A stretch of DNA of 64,000 nt from Siphlonurus alternatus (GCA_949825025.1 OX463778.1:24423551-24487550); one strand, 5' to 3'; positions 1 to 11,676 are shown, numbered from the stretch's first letter. Notes: a model not told the origin generated them from the sequence alone. Numbers and translations: made by a program.

Positions 1-394
1 ATTTTTATTTTTTAGTGCATATAATGTTAATAAATAATAAATACTATTGCATCGAAAAAGGAGATCAATTTGAGAGCATCAGATTCGTTCTCGCGTGAGA
101 TTGAAATTCAGTTGTTTGGGGAGAGAGAAGACGAGCGTTATCACATTCAATGGCTTGTGTCAAGTTGGGGGGGGGGGGGGATTTTACTTTCTTTGTTTGG
201 CAGGAAAAAGCTTCTAGGCTCACTTCAGCTCTTTCCAATGCCAAACATTGGGTCGGTGCTATCGGGCCGTTTATAAGAGAGGGAATTGCAAGCTGGTCAT
301 CCCCTTGCGTGCAAAGAGAAGAGATGGGGGTTGGGGGAAGCGTGATCGGACTCAGATCAGTTCATCGAGCTGCAAATGCATAGATACTTTATAA
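1..394. other. 3' flank of AstC-R, no gene seen
   Basis: Mixed-composition DNA containing a run of 14 G at 167-180. The two short plus-strand frames across it have no domain, and their reading depends on the G tract. A possible minus-strand AATAAA lies at 4-9, far from the stop codon. Confidence 0.5.
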
Positions 395-500
395 GACTGC
401 CTTGCTAGTATCATTTTCTTTTATAACTCAACGAGTAAATAAAAAAAGAAAATTGAGTTATAGAACATATTGTGTAAATACTAGCAAGATAGTACATAAA
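395..500. repeat. Imperfect hairpin just 3' of the AstC-R stop codon
   Basis: CTTGCTAGTAT (401-411) is repeated inverted at 478-488, and TTATAACTCA (421-430) is matched inverted by 454-463. It starts about 60 nt after the receptor stop, so it probably lies in the 3' UTR or near the cleavage site. It may be a decayed MITE. Confidence 0.5.
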
Positions 501-547
501 TGATATTTTTCTTTTCAAAGCGATTGGGGGAGGGAAGCGTGCGTGAT

Positions 548-1939
548 TTATACTTGTGTAGCTGGACTTATAGTTGAGATTCCGTTGTTTACGTTAGTAC
601 ATGGTATTACCGGCGGTAGAGCTGGTGCGGCGCTGCAAGGGGAAGTCGATGCTGGTGCCATGACAGTGGCCGTGGTTTCGTGACGATTGTCACTCACGTT
701 CGAGCGTGACGTCATTGTAAGTGCCGTGGTAGAGGTCTCTCCACGCATACCACCCCCCATACCACTCGTACCACCCCCATCTATGGCCGTTGTACCTCGA
801 CTACCCACTCCTAATCCTCCACCCCCAGCCCTATTATTCCTTGTTCGTTCTGATCCAGGCTTATTACGTCGTGGAAATACACTGTTCTCCATATGTAAAG
901 TAGCATTAACATCCCTACCTGTAGCACAAGTACATGCCTTCATAAAACTTTTCTTAAAATTATCAGATAAAAATGCATATAATATTGGATTCATAGCTGA
1001 ATTTGAGTAACTTAAACATCCAGCTAGCAGAAAAATTGTAACAGTAACCTTAGATTGACATTGGTGTGGAGGAGTAAAGATTAGTGCCATTTGTGTTATC
1101 CAATATGGCAGCCAGCAGAAAACGTATACGGTAATGACGGTGAGCACCAATTTGGTGACCTTGCGGTGCGACTTCTTCTTCTCCTTGCTCTTGTGCTTGG
1201 GTCCCACGGTCTGTAGTTTGCGGATCACCAGAAAGTAAAAGCAGAAAATGAGTACCAGAGGGATAGCGAACCCCAGGATGAAACTGTAGAGCGTGAAGGC
1301 TGTCTGACCCCCAAGGGTCTCCGTCTCGGGCCAAAGAATGTTGCAGCTGTTCTCACTCTCTTTGTCCAGAGTGCTGGCGTACATGAAAATGGGCACCATG
1401 AGCAGAGCACTTGCCGACCATGCAGTTAGAGATACGATCTTTGAAACGAACGGAGTACGGATTTTAGGGGAGGAAATAGGGTGACATACAGCCACATATC
1501 TATCTGCACTCATAATAGTCAAGAAAATACTACTAGTAAACTGATTTATACTTGTAGTGGTCATATAAAGTTTACACATTGTATTACCAAATGGCCAAAA
1601 TTGTAATGATATTGTAGCAATTAAAAATGGTATACCAATTAAAAAACATTCATCAGCTACTGCTAAATTTACAATATACATATTTGTTACAGTTTGCATT
1701 TTACTAAATCTTACTACAACATATATTACTAAAGTATTACCTAATAAACCAACAACACATACAACAGCAAATATAATTTGAGTTATTAAATTTAAGAAAG
1801 GTTGGTCAAGGTTGGCACACATGCTCGTATCATTGTCGTATTGTTGGTGCGACTCTACATTCGTAAAATTCGGGCACGTTACATTAGCCCCCAGACTTCC
1901 CACCCCATAACACACCCCAATGTCGTTGCTGTCATTCAT
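548..1939 (-). CDS. AstC-R: Allatostatin-C receptor (somatostatin-receptor-like GPCR), complete single-exon CDS
   Basis: Encodes a 463-residue class A GPCR of the arthropod allatostatin-C/somatostatin-opioid-galanin receptor group. In this family the receptor sits in the plasma membrane, binds the disulfide-cyclised AST-C peptides and usually couples to Gi/o. Visible marks: N-terminal sequons at N2, N19, N24 and N36; seven hydrophobic segments at about 50-76, 86-110, 120-146, 166-188, 215-240, 264-288 and 299-322; the TM2 LAVAD motif (D96); C122 and C199 for the TM3-ECL2 disulfide; DRY at 146-148 followed by VAVCHPI; CWLP at 275-278; NPILY at 317-321; a basic IC3 (KHKSKEKKKSHRK); cysteines 336/338 after helix 8, suited to palmitoylation. 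The tail from about 355 is Gly/Ser/Thr-rich and ends in TQV, a class I PDZ-ligand form. The start is supported by an in-frame TAA at 1976-1978 and an A at -3. The length fits insect AstC receptors. There are no coding introns. Confidence 0.96.
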   Translation of the reverse strand: MNDSNDIGVCYGVGSLGANVTCPNFTNVESHQQYDNDTSMCANLDQPFLNLITQIIFAVVCVVGLLGNTLVIYVVVRFSKMQTVTNMYIVNLAVADECFLIGIPFLIATISLQFWPFGNTMCKLYMTTTSINQFTSSIFLTIMSADRYVAVCHPISSPKIRTPFVSKIVSLTAWSASALLMVPIFMYASTLDKESENSCNILWPETETLGGQTAFTLYSFILGFAIPLVLIFCFYFLVIRKLQTVGPKHKSKEKKKSHRKVTKLVLTVITVYVFCWLPYWITQMALIFTPPHQCQSKVTVTIFLLAGCLSYSNSAMNPILYAFLSDNFKKSFMKACTCATGRDVNATLHMENSVFPRRNKPGSERTRNNRAGGGGLGVGSRGTTAIDGGGTSGMGGGMRGETSTTALTMTSRSNVSDNRHETTATVMAPASTSPCSAAPALPPVIPCTNVNNGISTISPATQV

Positions 1940-2408
1940 TGTTACTCGAATTAGTATGAATGTACTTGAGCAAAATTACATACACCTAACAATAGTGACA
2001 TACATGTTATATATATAATAAATTTAATTACAAAGAAAAAAATGACACCGTAAAAATATGTTTACTTTCGCTTTTTTTTACGTAGCTTTTTATAATTCCT
2101 TTGTATTTTTTTCTATTGTTAAAAAAATGTCATCATAACTATAACAATAACAAACACACCTTTTTTTATATATTTTTCTTTAAATTATTTGACACAATTT
2201 AAATAAAAATAACAACAAATATTAAAAAAATAAACAAAATTGTAATGTTGTTTTTAATAGTTCATATTTTACTCACTTCACTTCATTATCGGTTAGTTTT
2301 ATCATAGTTTTACATGGTTTATGTAGTGGTAAATTTTTGTCACACAGAGGGGGGTTTACACAGCGGGATGAGTAATTGTTATAGTAGAATTTATGTGTTC
2401 GAATTTAC
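1940..2408. other. AT-rich 5' UTR or intron of AstC-R
   Basis: Very AT-rich DNA between the receptor ATG and the putative upstream exon. It contains minus-strand acceptor-like sites near 1970 and 1987, but no other coding signal. Confidence 0.4.
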
Positions 2409-2498
2409 GTGCTCGGCGGGGCGTGTCAAGAAAAAGCGCACGAGAAGATCACGGGGATGCTGCGTTGGACCGCTCGCGGAGACTTCTTCCCTGGGGAT
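2409..2498 (-). other. Probable 5' (UTR) exon of the AstC-R gene
   Basis: On the minus strand a pyrimidine-rich run (TGTTTTGTTTTGTTGCAG) ends in a good 3' splice site, with the exon starting at 2498. GC content jumps exactly there and falls again at a weak donor (CAC then GTAAAT) at 2408, giving a 90-nt block. It lies about 470 bp upstream of the receptor ATG on the same strand, so a 5' UTR exon is the simplest reading. A receiving acceptor near 1970 (TTTTGCTCAAG) is plausible. One frame of the 90 nt is open, but the TAA at 1976 blocks a contiguous coding extension. Without a transcript this is inference. The exon could instead run on unspliced toward the CDS. Confidence 0.35.
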
Positions 2499-2539
2499 CT
2501 GCAACAAAACAAAACACATCAAGCCTCACTGCTGAACCA

Positions 2540-3479
2540 TTCACCCTATTGTAATATATAAAAATATAACAATCAATATACAGAGAAAACGTATGGCTCT
2601 ACTCTGAGCTTACTCTATATAATTAGTAATCATCATGGTGCAATGATTTCCCTCATAGAAGTAAGCGCAACTGCTCTATAAATAATTTAATGCTGAACGA
2701 TGACTAATTATTACACACTTGATACGACTAGGCTATGAGAAGATCCTTAAGGATATTCTCGGTGTATAATAGAGTGATCATTAATAATAACTAATTGTAA
2801 TTAAGGAAAGATTTCGTCTTGCACTCTGTATTATGCAATTCACTTGATTTGCATGCAAGATGAACAAAGTGAAATTTTCTGACAGGAAGGAATTTTATTA
2901 ATTAGAGAAAAATTATAAAATTAATATTTAAGATAATAGGAAGTTTTGGATTATAGAAAATAAAATAATTATAAATGGTTCTGTTTTATAATATAGTCTG
3001 ACTTTTTATGTTGTAGCTTACACAGTCCAAGTTTACAAACATATAATACATCACAATCTTCTTTGTTATTAAGATGTTGACTTGCAGTTTACAGAAACGT
3101 GGCGAACTTTAAATAAGTTAATGTTGTAGTCCAGTTTTTTATTGGAGCTAGTAAAAATAAATGATTCTCCAGAGCTTCGCCTTAAAGTTAGGCAAATTGT
3201 TTAGCATGCACATGATTAAATATTGTCAAAAGCCACCTGAAGGGTAACTTGTTTACCGGAACACGGGCTACCTGCCGGAGCTACCTATATGAGGAGATGG
3301 AGGATGGAAATTGACTTTAAGGTCAATAATAAAATAATTTCCGGACAATATGCAACAGAGCAATTTTATTAAGTGGATATATTCTGTTAAGGCTGAATTA
3401 GTTCCATTTTCCATTGGTGAGATGATTTAATTGTTTAAGTGTACATCATGTTCCAAACTTTTGTCTTTTTTATATGAAT
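2540..3479. other. AT-rich DNA, no gene seen
   Basis: Upstream of AstC-R. Short frames only. A small GC-richer patch at 3250-3300 has no supported reading. Confidence 0.5.
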
Positions 3480-3482
3480 AAT

Positions 3483-3660
3483 GGGGGACATTCACAAAGC
3501 ACTTTAACCCCCACTTTAGCCTCGATTTTTAACCCTGGTGCTAAACATGGTGCTAAACTATGAGCTTAACATGGTTAGCCCCTGGTTTAGTACCATGTTT
3601 AGCACCAGGGTTAAAAATCGGGGCTAAAGTGGGGGTTAAAGTGCTTTGTGAATGTCCCCC
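3483..3660. mobile_element. Palindromic MITE, family 1, copy A
   Basis: A 178-bp nearly perfect palindrome with ends GGGGGACATTCACAAAGCAC and its complement, and arms of about 85 bp. Both sides are flanked by AAT (3480-3482 and 3661-3663). A close copy lies at 16978-17155 with the same AAT flanks. It encodes nothing. A 3-bp duplication with G-rich termini suggests a PIF/Harbinger or ISL2EU type, but the superfamily is not proven. Confidence 0.85.
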
Positions 3661-3832
3661 AATTTGTCATAAAATTTAAATTACACGAAAAAGAATTAAG
3701 GAAATTTAAAAAAAAAGGAAAAAACTTTCATATATTTAATTTTGAAGTGAAATTCTTATAATAGAATACCTGAGAAAGTCAATAATATATACTATTTATT
3801 AGGTCTATTCGTATACCCTATCCAGTGCAAGA

Positions 3833-4359
3833 ACTATATACTGGGAGGACGGCCTAACTTAAACGCGCCGCCATTTCCTCAACCAGTGGTGTCACGACCT
3901 TGACTTTTCTAGCCGGCCGAGCGCGCGTTATTAGAGTTATCACATTATCACTAATACATAAAATATTCTTTTACCTCTTCCGTGGATTTCTTACACAGAT
4001 CATTTATTGACTAAATGAAATTAAATATAGTTACGCTTAATATAAATATACTGCATTGTACTCTAATATTAATTGTTGAATTAAATTTATCGCAAAGAGA
4101 TAGCATGGTTCAGTTAGAAAATAGGTTTTAAATATGTTTATGTTAAACCCTAGTCGCAGCCTCAAAACCGGGCGGCGCAATCGTCCTGTTTGCACCCTGC
4201 TGTGCAGGGGCGCAAAAGACCTATACTGACCGCGGCGCAAAAGACCTGTACCTTTTTCAAGAAATTTTGACCGCGGCGCAAAAGGGCTGCACCCCTACCG
4301 AGTATCGAGGTTTCTCAATTCGACGTTGTAGGCCGTCCGGCCGTCCTCCAGTATATAGT
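3833..4359. mobile_element. MITE-like element with ACTATATACTGG termini
   Basis: A 527-bp segment bounded by ACTATATACTGGGAGGACGG at 3833-3852 and its near-complement at 4339-4359. The interior is GC-rich relative to its surroundings and repeats the motif GACCGCGGCGCAAAAG at about 4229 and 4270. The interior frame at 4037-4240 looks fortuitous. A TAGGTCTATTCGTA string just outside (3800-3813) resembles the terminus of the MITE family at 22394 and 60641. Confidence 0.65.
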
Positions 4360-5225
4360 CGTTGTATCCAGTGTACAATTCTTGCATCAAATTGACTTTG
4401 TCCAAGTGCAAAGGTCAGTTGCAGAAGGTGATATGTACACTGGACTGGACAGAGTTAACGAACAGATCTATTACATACATGTGCAATAAAAAAAGCATAG
4501 TTTTTACAGTTTTTCTGTTAATAAAAAATGTCTCATTATTTAAATTTTGACAATCATAAAGTGAATTTCTAATTATCTTTAACAAAAGTCTGCATATAAT
4601 ATTGCTTTGGTGTAATTTAAATTCACGCAAAGCTTTTTAAAAGCATTGTAGCAGTCTAAAGATGGGAAAAATACATTAATAAATTTCATTCTAATGATAC
4701 TTAAATTAAATGCAAATATAAACTTTAACTTCTATTTTTATCCATTTCATTTCATTTCATTTAATTTTTTTTTAAGGTAAGATTTAAAATTGGAATATAA
4801 AATAGCTACCAATTAAAGTAACAATTCTTTTCTTTGTTTTCTTTCTTTTTTGTTCATTGTAAATTCAATATGGCTCTCAAAGTGGAGTACGTACTATATG
4901 AATTACATGGTACTATGCATTAAAAAGATATCTTGTTATTAAAAAAGAAAAAAAGTGCTTTTGAAATGACATAAAAAGTTATTATTATAAAATTTATGAT
5001 GTGGGACATCGAATGAAGCCCCTGAAGAAATCTACCTTTAGTAATTGCTTGATGCGGAGAAATATAACATAAAAATTGACTGCCACTTTGCATGTACCTG
5101 CAGGCTCCTCCAAATCAATTATAAACTACCCGCCATACTGCTGGGGGACATTACAAAATGTCAAGCAATCAAACTTGCTGATGATCAACAAAACAAATAA
5201 CGCCAGTCTCGTTATTATTTCAATT
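4360..5225. other. AT-rich DNA, no gene seen
   Basis: Two overlapping opposite frames at 4362-4630 lie in low-complexity AT-rich DNA and show no family features. Confidence 0.5.
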
Positions 5226-5227
5226 TA

Positions 5228-5465
5228 TGAAACTTGTCACAGTGGTTAGCGCTTTCTATTTACAATCAGATAGTTGTAAGTTTGATCTCACGCACTGTAA
5301 TATAATATATTATCTACATGGTGGTAGCCATGTAGCCACTAGTGCATCCGGTATCCTCCATCAATTACCAACTAATTAACTGAGGTTTCCATCAGGTATA
5401 AACTATAGGGAAAACTGAGATGGATTGCTAGAATATGACCGCTGTGGTGATTTGACAATGCTAGA
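5228..5465 (+). repeat. tRNA-derived SINE, degenerate
   Basis: The head carries a pol III A box-like CACAGTGGTTAGCGC (about 5238-5252) and a B box-like GTAAGTTTGATCTC (5276-5289) at tRNA spacing, then a body with TGAGGTTTCCATCAGG. The body motif recurs at about 37880 and 43380. It is a decayed retroposon, not a functional tRNA. Confidence 0.6.
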
Positions 5466-5469
5466 TTAA

Positions 5470-8400
5470 GTTCAGGTAAGTTAAAATCGAATTATCACTT
5501 GTGACTACAATTCATAATGGGGTTCTGTAGAAGAGCTGTATAATATAAAACAAAAATAAATTAACAGTAAAAGGTAGGTATTTAAAAATTTCTTCATGTT
5601 TTACAAATGAATAAACGTTACGTCTCTAGTTTAACACGGGAGTTGTATTATGTTTTATTAAAAATATCGGGAAAATCACTGTATCCTGTTAGTAAGTAGA
5701 ATATACAGCTTTTATTATTATATATTTCATTTTTAATCAACCTTTATTATTATTTTTATATTCTTTAAGTAAATTTTGAAAACTAATTTTGAAGATCTGT
5801 CTTTATATCAAAATCTTGTTTCGACATCAAACGAGAGCAACCACTCAACAAGTGCTTAAGTTCGTCTAAATTATAAATTAAAAGTTTATCTTACAGAAAA
5901 TTAGTTTTCAACAAAGAAGAGTTCCCGTAAACTTATGATAAAACTTCAGCAACTTGTTTTAATAAACGTTCATGACAAGAAGAGGTCAAGAGACTAAATG
6001 TAAACAAAATGGACTTAATTAGAAAGTTAAATGAAAAATCAACAAGGCCATGTAATAACATGATGGCATCATACCACGCGCGGAATACTCTAGCATAATA
6101 TATATTTCATTTTACGAGCATTCTATTACAACGTAAAAAATGACAACAAAATGTCCATATGTACTGCAAAATACACCTTCCGACAGCTTAAATGTTAACC
6201 ATCTCTTTCTGATGTGCTGCAGCTCCATAAGTAACAAAGTAAAGGTTTGAAGGAGTCAAGAAGAGCACCCAGTCTAGACATCTTAAAAATAAGTTTAAGT
6301 TCACCATGCGCGCTATAAAAATTATAAAGAATTTATCCTCACAAAGAGTAACGTTCGTGCTTTTCTGAAGTGTACATTTTCCAGCAGTGACTGTTTATCA
6401 CAAAGATATGATATTTCAAGATATTAAATTTTTTAATGTACTTTATTGCACAGTACATAAAATAACAATTACTACTACCTTTAATAAAATGTGATGTAAC
6501 ATTATGATTCACTAGAAACCTCCCCCACCTAGTCCGAGCAATGACCCCGTCTGGTGTGCACTGAGGGACTAATTGACATAATAAACCGCACGATTACACA
6601 ATAACACTCACAATATTTGCATTTAGTAGATACAGTCCCGTAATTAAAACTCCCACAAGACATGCTTTTTGGCTTTCCTATTAATATTTGAACTTTGGAA
6701 AGGGGGGGGGGGAGTAAATGATCTTTTGTAATTTTTAATACTTATTCGTTAAAATGACAAAAAGGTGCGAGAAACACTGTAATTTCGTCTACTTTTTTTA
6801 ATTCATAAGACTGTGTGGGAAAGAGATAAAAAAAGTTGTAAATTAGTTATTAAAATAAAAGTCCATTACCGTCACAATCGATATTAAAATATTACTATTA
6901 TAATATATACACATAACCATAAAAATGTATTTACCTGCAAAATTGTATTATTTTTTACCCCTTAATAAAATATGTATTTATTGATCATTAAAAAAGACGT
7001 TAATGTAAAACGATGTAATGTACAGTAACTAAAGTTCAATAAATAATATTTTATATCAAGCAATATAATTTGTGAATATCATGTTGCTGGAATCTGGTCT
7101 GGAATGAGGTGAAGAGCATTAAATGATATTTAGCTCACCATTGTAAAATATACACAGTAATAGAACGGAAAATATTAATCAACGTATAAATCAATCCTCT
7201 TTTTAATGCTTTGATCTTTTTTCAATATACCTTTCCAATGTATGAATGCATTGATTATAAACACAGAAACAAAAAAAAATCTTTCACATAATTGTTATAT
7301 ATATAATTGATATTTTAATTAGAAAGAAAAGTAATATTTTATACTTGCAAATGATTCGTTATTGTCAGTAGAAAATGAACAATGGCTTCATTGATTAGAT
7401 GATATTGAAAATACAATTTAATTGGCTCGCTAATTAGCCAAGTGGCACATAAAAAGCCGGACAGTCCATCCATCAAATGGTCAGAATTGCAAACAATTTA
7501 AAAAAACAAACAGGATTGGTAAATATTTGTCAGGAAATTTCTATACATCAAGAGTGAGATTGATTAATTACTAAAATGTTAATAATTTTGAATAATTAGA
7601 TTTTGATCATATTATTTTTGTTATGTAAATTTATTCATGTTAAATATGTTTACATAACATATAATATTTTACATTAAATAAATTAATTATCACATCGATT
7701 TTACATTATTAATATGAATGAGTTGGTATTTTTAATTAAATTTTAAATACTGTAAAAAAAAAGTATGAATAGCTGGATTTTTTTGTTAATTTTATATAAA
7801 ATATTGGAATGTATTATATCTTTATTTAAGTTTAATTAATAAATTTCATTAAAAGCTGCATAGAAATAGTTTTCATTGAATGCTAAAAATATAATTCACC
7901 TCTAGCTACGAGTTCAAGTTTATATAAATCTCAGCTAAATAATTTAGGTTTTGGCGCAGGTAGCCTGATGCTGTGTGTTCCATCTCACGTACTGTAGTAT
8001 TGATTACAGTACACATTTTAATACCACCTTTGTTATATTATATATTTATATATTATTGTTACAATATCAGTGTGAATGTATATTGTTGAATGGTATTTAA
8101 TACCTTTCTATTACTATATACCTACACTATTAAGCGTCATATAAATTTTGGTTTTCATCGGATTTGATCGGGTGTATTTTGACTCATGTTCCGCCAATGA
8201 GGTTCTTTGTTACCAAACCTCTCCCAATAACTGAAGACATTACAAAAATTATGAAAATTAAGTTAAATATATGACGCGCAGTGTAGTGCGTCACGGTGGA
8301 AGTTGAATATATAATATATATTGTAAAATTGTACAAGAAAATTCCCTAAAAGCTGATTATAAGCAGAGATTTTAATCTGGATTAAAATAAAATCTTTTAT

Positions 8401-9200
8401 AACATTAAAAACTTTAGTTAGACAAACTCACTCTCACTATATTTTTCTATATATCATATCTTTTTTATTTATTAATTTTTTTAATTGGAAAATGCATCAG
8501 TGAAACCAACATCCCAGCTTAAAAAAATAAATATTTATATTCATTTTACTGCCCTTGTAAATTCGTAGTCACTTGATATTTGCTGGATTCGATTTGAGAA
8601 CCTAAAATTTAATTATTCAAGCGCTTATATTTTATATATTAATAATAAACATACTATTTATAACACTGTAGTACATAACAATATATTATCACAAAATAGC
8701 TGTAAACAATTTAAGCTATTAGAAATAAGTACTATCATTCAGTGTCAACGTTTAAGGTTTTAATGTATTTTTAATGTGTTGAGGGTATGATATAGAAATG
8801 ATTAAATTTACACTATAGACGCTTAATGAAGAAGAAATGAGACACCCTTGAAAATACTTAAAGAGGGAAAACATTTCATTATTTTTTTTAAAGAGTTAAA
8901 ACATAAATAGACTACTTTTTATTTGTTAAATAAATCAACTAAAAGTTCTAACAGTCATGCAGCCAGTACAGAAAATGCAGCAGAGCTTCTTTTTGCAATC
9001 TTAGGTTTTGTGATTAGTATATCAACCTAGCTATAACTTTATTTACTGTGATAGGTAAGTTCACGACAATCTAAGATAACGAAGAAAAAGAAAGTGAAAC
9101 GTAAATAAAAATCAAGGCACTTTGCCAACACTCTCTCCACTGTGAGGGAGAGATCAAACTAGTCAAGTGCTGACCTCAAGGGACTACTTTACTTACTAAA
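5470..9200. other. AT-rich intergenic or intronic DNA, no gene seen
   Basis: Contains a run of 11 G at 6702-6712 and a possible SINE head remnant near 7955-8000. A donor-like ATAG/GTAAGT at 9052 has no coding frame in front of it. Confidence 0.5.
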
Positions 9201-9213
9201 TCTATCGTAAGAA

Positions 9214-9690
9214 TAAAACGCCTTAAAATTAAATCATATATTTTAAAATGTGATGAATAATTATAGAAATAGTGCTAGATATTAAGTCCTCAATCAAAGC
9301 TAAAGAAGTGTCATGTTTATTTTACATTACTTTGTTCATACAAATTTACGTTAAAGGCTTTATTTCACCTGTTGATCTCACCCACTGCTTATTTACCTAA
9401 ACTTTGCTTCTATCAAAGAATTAATTCATGTAGAATTATTTCCATATGATATTAATATTTTGATAGAAGCAAAGTTTAGGTAAATAAGTAGTGTGGGCGA
9501 GATCAACAGGTGAAATAAGGTCTTTATTAAAGTAAATTTGTTTGAACAAAGTAATGTAAAATAAACATGAGGTAGACACTTAAGCTTTGATTGAGGAGTT
9601 ATAAGTAATCGTCACATTTTAAAATATATTATTTAATTTTAAGGCGTTTTAATCAAATATCATATGGAAATACTTCTACATGAATTAATT
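9214..9690. mobile_element. Interlocked inverted repeat, foldback MITE (A-B-A'-B')
   Basis: Arm A (9214-9417) is repeated inverted as A' (9459-9651). The 35-bp loop segment B (9419-9453) is itself repeated inverted just outside as B' (9656-9690, one mismatch). A and A' diverge by small indels, which points to a long residence time. No coding content. Confidence 0.8.
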
Positions 9691-10769
9691 ATAAGCACGA
9701 GGTGTAACCGAGTCGAGTCAATCTGTAAGCGCCTGTGAAATAGGCAACTTTTTCAGCAATATTGCCCTGCGGGTTGCATAAGCAAACGTTGCTGCAGGCG
9801 CTGCGAGTTGGGCAGCTGCCGTAATTTAAAGCTACAAATAGGACGATATTTTAAAAATAGCATTTGAATACGATACTTAAGTTCAATAGTTTTTAATAAA
9901 TACATTTCAATTTAACTTATTATAAATCTTCACTGTTGTTTTATTAGAACTAAGATAGTTTTTCATTAATAATAATTTAAAAAAATATATTTTTCATGCC
10001 ATTATAAAAAATTGAAATTATATTTGAAATACATGTAGCAACATAAGTATTTAAGTGTTCCAATCATCATAAAATGGTTTTAGAGTTGTTTGAAATTTAT
10101 ACTGTTTCATCATTTATATTCTTTTAGCTCAAGACTTTTTGTGTGACAAAACGTTTAGAAAACCAATCATTTGAGTCGAGTACGTACAAGTATTGAGAGA
10201 TTAATCCAAGCTCACAGCACGTACTCTATCTAATGAGAAGTGTGAAGATTATCTCTAAAGATAGCTTCAAACATTCCACCAACAAATATAATTCGGTTCT
10301 TTAGAGAACTAATCAATCGAAGTGAAATACACCTACAGAAAATAGCAAAACAATTGTTTTATTAAAAAATTATGAACCTCGAGCTATGTATCATAAATAT
10401 GTATATTTTTAACCCCTTCAATTGTTGACGTCATTATTTAGGTAATATTATGTAGTCTACATTTGAGAACTGAAGAATTACATGATTGTGACATCACATC
10501 CTTTTTATTTCACAGTTCATACATTTAATTCTGTGTCCATTTAATTAATTAAATAATATTTTGCTTGGATTTTGTCTTTTACATATCACCCATTCAACAA
10601 CAATTTTTGTTTTATTTTATTTACTCTATTTACATAATTATTTTTTTCAAATTTATTTTGTAAAATAATGATTGCTTTACAAGGTACATTTATAGCTTTT
10701 AACTCGAGGTCCTCTCTTTTAAGTATTATTAAATATATAATTCTCTACAAGATGGCAGATATATTAATA
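9691..10769. other. AT-rich DNA with a small GC-richer patch, no gene seen
   Basis: The patch at 9700-9830 contains AAGCGCCTG and CAGGCGCT in inverted orientation, perhaps a decayed repeat. The rest is AT-rich without frames. Confidence 0.45.
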
Positions 10770-10784
10770 GTATGTATATATATA

Positions 10785-10853
<69 letters not shown>

Positions 10854-10860
10854 TGTATAT
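10770..10860. repeat. (AT)n microsatellite
   Basis: A nearly pure AT dinucleotide run adjoining the left end of the foldback element at 10861. Confidence 0.95.
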
Positions 10861-11605
10861 ACAGGGTGTCCACAAAAATTCGCATGAATTGACAGGCAAA
10901 TTAAAGTATGAAGCAGGATGGTAACATGAACATGTTATACATCAAATTAAAGCTCAACAATTAACATTTTCAAAATTGTAAGCAAAAAAGCATTGCGTGG
11001 ACTTGTTTTCTTTTGAAACGAAAAAGGAACAAAAATGACCGTTTCTGCGCTCCAAACTCCGCAGAATCAGCTGTCATCTCAAAGAGATTGTCCATATTTA
11101 ATTACTCGCTTGAATAAAAATTTACCCACACAATTTACCACAAGGCTTCTCCACATGAGCATCGTTGGTACCCCAGCACACGTCCGGACGGGCCTCCAGT
11201 TCTCATCACAACACCAATCAGATTAATCACGCCGGCTATTCTGGCAACGTGTGGCGAGAACTGGAGGCCCGTCCGGACGTGTGCCAGGTTTACAAACGGT
11301 GTACGGTGCTCATGCAGAGAAGCCTTGTGGTAAATTGTGTGGGTAAATTTTTATTCAAACGAATAATTAAATAAGGACAATCTCTTTGAGATGACAGCTG
11401 ATTCTGCGGAGTTTGGAGCTCAGAAACGGCCTTTTTTGTTCCTTTTTCGTTTCAAAAGAAAACAAGTCCACACAATGCTTTTTTGCTAACAATTTTGAAA
11501 ATGTTGATTGTTAAGCTTTAATTTGATGTATAACATGTTCATGTTACCATCCTGCTTCATACTTTAATTTGCCTGTCAATTCGTGCGAATTTCTGTGGAC
11601 ACCCT

Positions 11606-11607
<2 letters not shown>
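10861..11607. mobile_element. 747-bp foldback element inside an (AT)n tract
   Basis: Termini ACAGGGTGTCC at 10861-10871 and the complement at 11597-11607. The arms (about 10861-11204 and 11256-11607) are nearly perfect inverted copies around a 51-bp spacer. The short frames at 11035-11226 and 11165-11374 read through the arms and are not genes. AT microsatellites on both sides prevent a call of the target duplication. A TA-inserting (Tc1/mariner-like) origin is possible but unproven. Confidence 0.85.

Positions 11608-11676
<69 letters not shown>

Noticed and set aside
687..1410. Frames antisense or out of frame to the receptor
   Set aside because: Shadows of the GC-rich parts of AstC-R.
5228..5300. 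Possible tRNA gene
   Set aside because: A and B box-like motifs are present, but the cloverleaf stems are not intact and SINE body sequence follows.
11035..11374. Two plus-strand frames inside the 747-bp foldback
   Set aside because: They run through inverted arms and spacer, have no family features, and the palindrome opens frames symmetrically.
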